Assembly: GCF_030123325.1 (NCBI RefSeq)
Contig: NZ_CP126106.1
Span: forward strand, 1,268,001 to 1,332,000
DNA: 64,000 nt
Origin: Peribacillus simplex
Lineage (GTDB): Bacteria; Bacillota; Bacilli; Bacillales; DSM-1321
Direction of reading: 5' to 3'
The first letter of the stretch is position 1. Each line of letters opens with the position of its first letter. The notes under the pieces were generated by a model. The model worked only from the letters and a program-made list of their open reading frames with translations, had not been told where the DNA came from and made no database searches. Shown here in pieces: positions 62,602 through 64,000 of this stretch. The translations under genes were made by a program, and so were the position numbers.

Positions 62602-63609
62602 CTAATAAGCCTTTTTAATATGGCTCCACCCTTCTTGTAAAGACTTCCCGTCGATCCTGGATTGTTCTAATAATTCATCTGCTGAATCAAACGACTGTTG
62701 CGTATCTGTTTCGTAGTCAGCTAGATGCCATTGATTGGACTCTTCAATAACGTGATAAAGTTTATCTTGAAAAGCAAGACTGATCCTTTCGCCGTTATAG
62801 ACATCCTCTTTAAGTTGTTCGAAGGAATAGTTCATTTTTTCAAGAATAAGTTCGGCATACATTTGAACTTCACTATCGACATCCTTCTTAAAATTTTCTA
62901 TCAATGAATGTAGAATATCCTCATCTAATCTATGTGTAAGAGAATTCCAAACACTGTTAGCAACACAACATCTAATATATCTGTCGTGATAATTACTTAA
63001 AGTTAAAAGTTGATTACCAAACCACTTCAAATCCACATCGCCTTGTGCTAGGTCCGGTATAGCATAAGTTAATTCCTCTACATTATCTTCTTGTATAAAC
63101 GTTTCAAAGTCCTGTTGACTGTATACCTTTACCTCCATTCCCTCAAAATCAAATTCCTCATTTTCAAAGTATAGGTTTTTGAGAAATTCATCAAAGCTAT
63201 CCGCGATTTGTATGGTTTGTTCCAAATCAACGTCTACATAAACAATGGGGGGAGCAGACGTGGCATCGCGGTAATCAAATGCGAGCCAAGTATGACCGTC
63301 TCCATTGAATAAAATAAGTCCTTCCGGCAGTTCCCACTCTTTTATGTAATAATCATTTTCAAGAATTCCGTTTCCGGAACCAATCCCTTTAATGTGTTCC
63401 ACTATAACAAAAGATTCACCCCAGACGGTAGGAACAGGAGACGGATGAGCATTACAGATTGGTTGTCCTCCATTTTGTTGCTTAAGAATAGCAATGTACG
63501 AGTTTGGTAACGTTACATTAAATAATTCTTCTGCCTTTTTTACAATTTCGTCTGTTAATGGTTGTAACATATACTCGTCATTACTTGCTTCCCATATACT
63601 TTTTACCAA
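62602..63609 (-). CDS. SMI1/KNR4 (SUKH) family protein
   Basis: 335 residues. The N-terminal SUKH domain (about 10-145) shows LPNSYIAILKQQNGGQP, GLILFNGDGHTWLAFDYR and a late IADSFDEFL. The C-terminal half (SNYHDRYIRCCVANS, helical) resembles a HEAT-like or accessory helical region. SUKH proteins are often immunity proteins of secreted toxins, but no toxin gene is visible here. TTG 63609 is 6 bases after GAGGTG; the GTG three codons earlier lies on that ribosome site. Confidence 0.85.
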   Translation of the reverse strand: MVKSIWEASNDEYMLQPLTDEIVKKAEELFNVTLPNSYIAILKQQNGGQPICNAHPSPVPTVWGESFVIVEHIKGIGSGNGILENDYYIKEWELPEGLILFNGDGHTWLAFDYRDATSAPPIVYVDVDLEQTIQIADSFDEFLKNLYFENEEFDFEGMEVKVYSQQDFETFIQEDNVEELTYAIPDLAQGDVDLKWFGNQLLTLSNYHDRYIRCCVANSVWNSLTHRLDEDILHSLIENFKKDVDSEVQMYAELILEKMNYSFEQLKEDVYNGERISLAFQDKLYHVIEESNQWHLADYETDTQQSFDSADELLEQSRIDGKSLQEGWSHIKKAY

Positions 63610-64000
63610 AAAATTCACCTCATAATTGTTTAATTATTATTTGATCTGCCGGCTCTTGCTTGTACAAACTTTCCTCCGTAGTTGAAAAACCACTATTGCA
63701 ACAATCTTATCTTTACGAAAAAAGCCTTCATTAACAAGGCTAAACTCATAACTCTATCTTCTATACATTAGCTGTATACTGTGTGAAATTGGAGTAAGTT
63801 TATGATGAAACCAAAATATATCCCAAATTGCGAAAAAAACTTGTTGATGAATCTTTATAATAACACTTTAACAAAGGGTTGCTGCGGTAACCTTTTTCTT
63901 ATTCAGAAAACTGGGCAGGTTAGTTGAAGATGATTTTCAAGCAAATGACATATATAAGCCATTTCCATACAAAGATGTTGTAATATTAAAGGACAAGTAG
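63610..64000. other. Window end, no supported gene
   Basis: A minus-strand terminator-like hairpin AGCCTT/AAGGCT with six T (63716-63742) and a plus-strand hairpin AAAGGGTTGC/GGTAACCTTTT (63873-63897). A coding-like stretch VEDDFQANDIYKPFPYKDVV ending at base 64000 has no start and may be a remnant. Confidence 0.35.

Noticed and set aside
63800..63930. 41-codon frame starting ATGATGAAACCAAAA
   Set aside because: It runs through a terminator-like hairpin and has only a weak ribosome site.

Overview
The window is a stretch of low-GC Bacillaceae chromosome. Gene order from carA to yjcH follows the Bacillus subtilis yja-yjb-yjc region: carA-carB-argF, yjzC, yjzD-yjaU-yjaV, comZ, fabH-fabF, yjaZ, yjbA, trpS, yjbC, spx, mecA, coiA, pepF, spxH, yjbI, cwlQ, yjbK, yjbM, nadK, yjbO, prpE, fabI, cotO, yjcZ, spoVIF, yjcD, cotX/cotW, yjcF-yjcG-yjcH. 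It departs from B. subtilis by carrying clpB, a gentisate pathway, a cls between mecA and coiA, mgtE after prpE and a second-type spoVA operon. med and the app/opp transporter operons are absent. An endospore former of the Peribacillus/Bacillus simplex type is likely; that placement is inference.

Layout. 1-5.4 kb: arginine/carbamoyl phosphate genes, with carA cut by the window edge. 5.5-10.5 kb: an IclR-type regulator divergent from a four-gene 3-hydroxybenzoate/gentisate cluster (hydrolase, DinB-fold protein, gentisate dioxygenase, FAD monooxygenase). 10.7-13.4 kb: clpB behind a perfect CtsR heptad pair. 13.4-24 kb: competence-linked small genes, fatty-acid initiation genes behind a FapR-like box, trpS and conserved unknowns. 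25-38 kb: the Spx/MecA/SpxH proteolysis and redox group, oligopeptidase F, and two tandem copies of the RoxS/RsaE small RNA with several Rex/Fnr-like palindromes, then yjbI, a frameshifted cwlQ, yjbK, the small alarmone synthetase, NAD kinase, a pseudouridine synthase and prpE. 38.9-41.2 kb: mgtE and fabI, the latter behind a second FapR-like box. 41.2-50 kb: mainly sporulation genes (two CotO-like coat proteins, yjcA, a YhcN-type lipoprotein with spoVAC-spoVAD-spoVAEb, yjcZ, spoVIF, cotX, cotW-like) plus a UvrD-type helicase. 50-53 kb: yjcF-G-H and a PgpA-type phosphatase.

53-64 kb is accessory and gene-poor. It holds a 413-residue protein built from about ten 20-residue Cys/His repeats joined to a C1q-like domain. 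A tRNA-Val(GAC) follows whose 3' half, from the anticodon loop through its terminator, is repeated 2.5 kb downstream. Between the two copies lie the C-terminal remnant of a tyrosine integrase, a membrane-anchored protein of unknown function and a close paralogue of sigma-H; this looks like a decayed integrative element. Beyond it are an orphan RsbR-type STAS protein, a secreted protein whose apparent start codon is ATA, a VOC-family protein and a SUKH-family protein. A GC-rich 128-bp repeat at 58.8 kb has two likely diverged relatives at 46.2 and 24.4 kb.

Starts were chosen by Shine-Dalgarno spacing and family N-termini. All family assignments come from reading the sequence; no database search was run.
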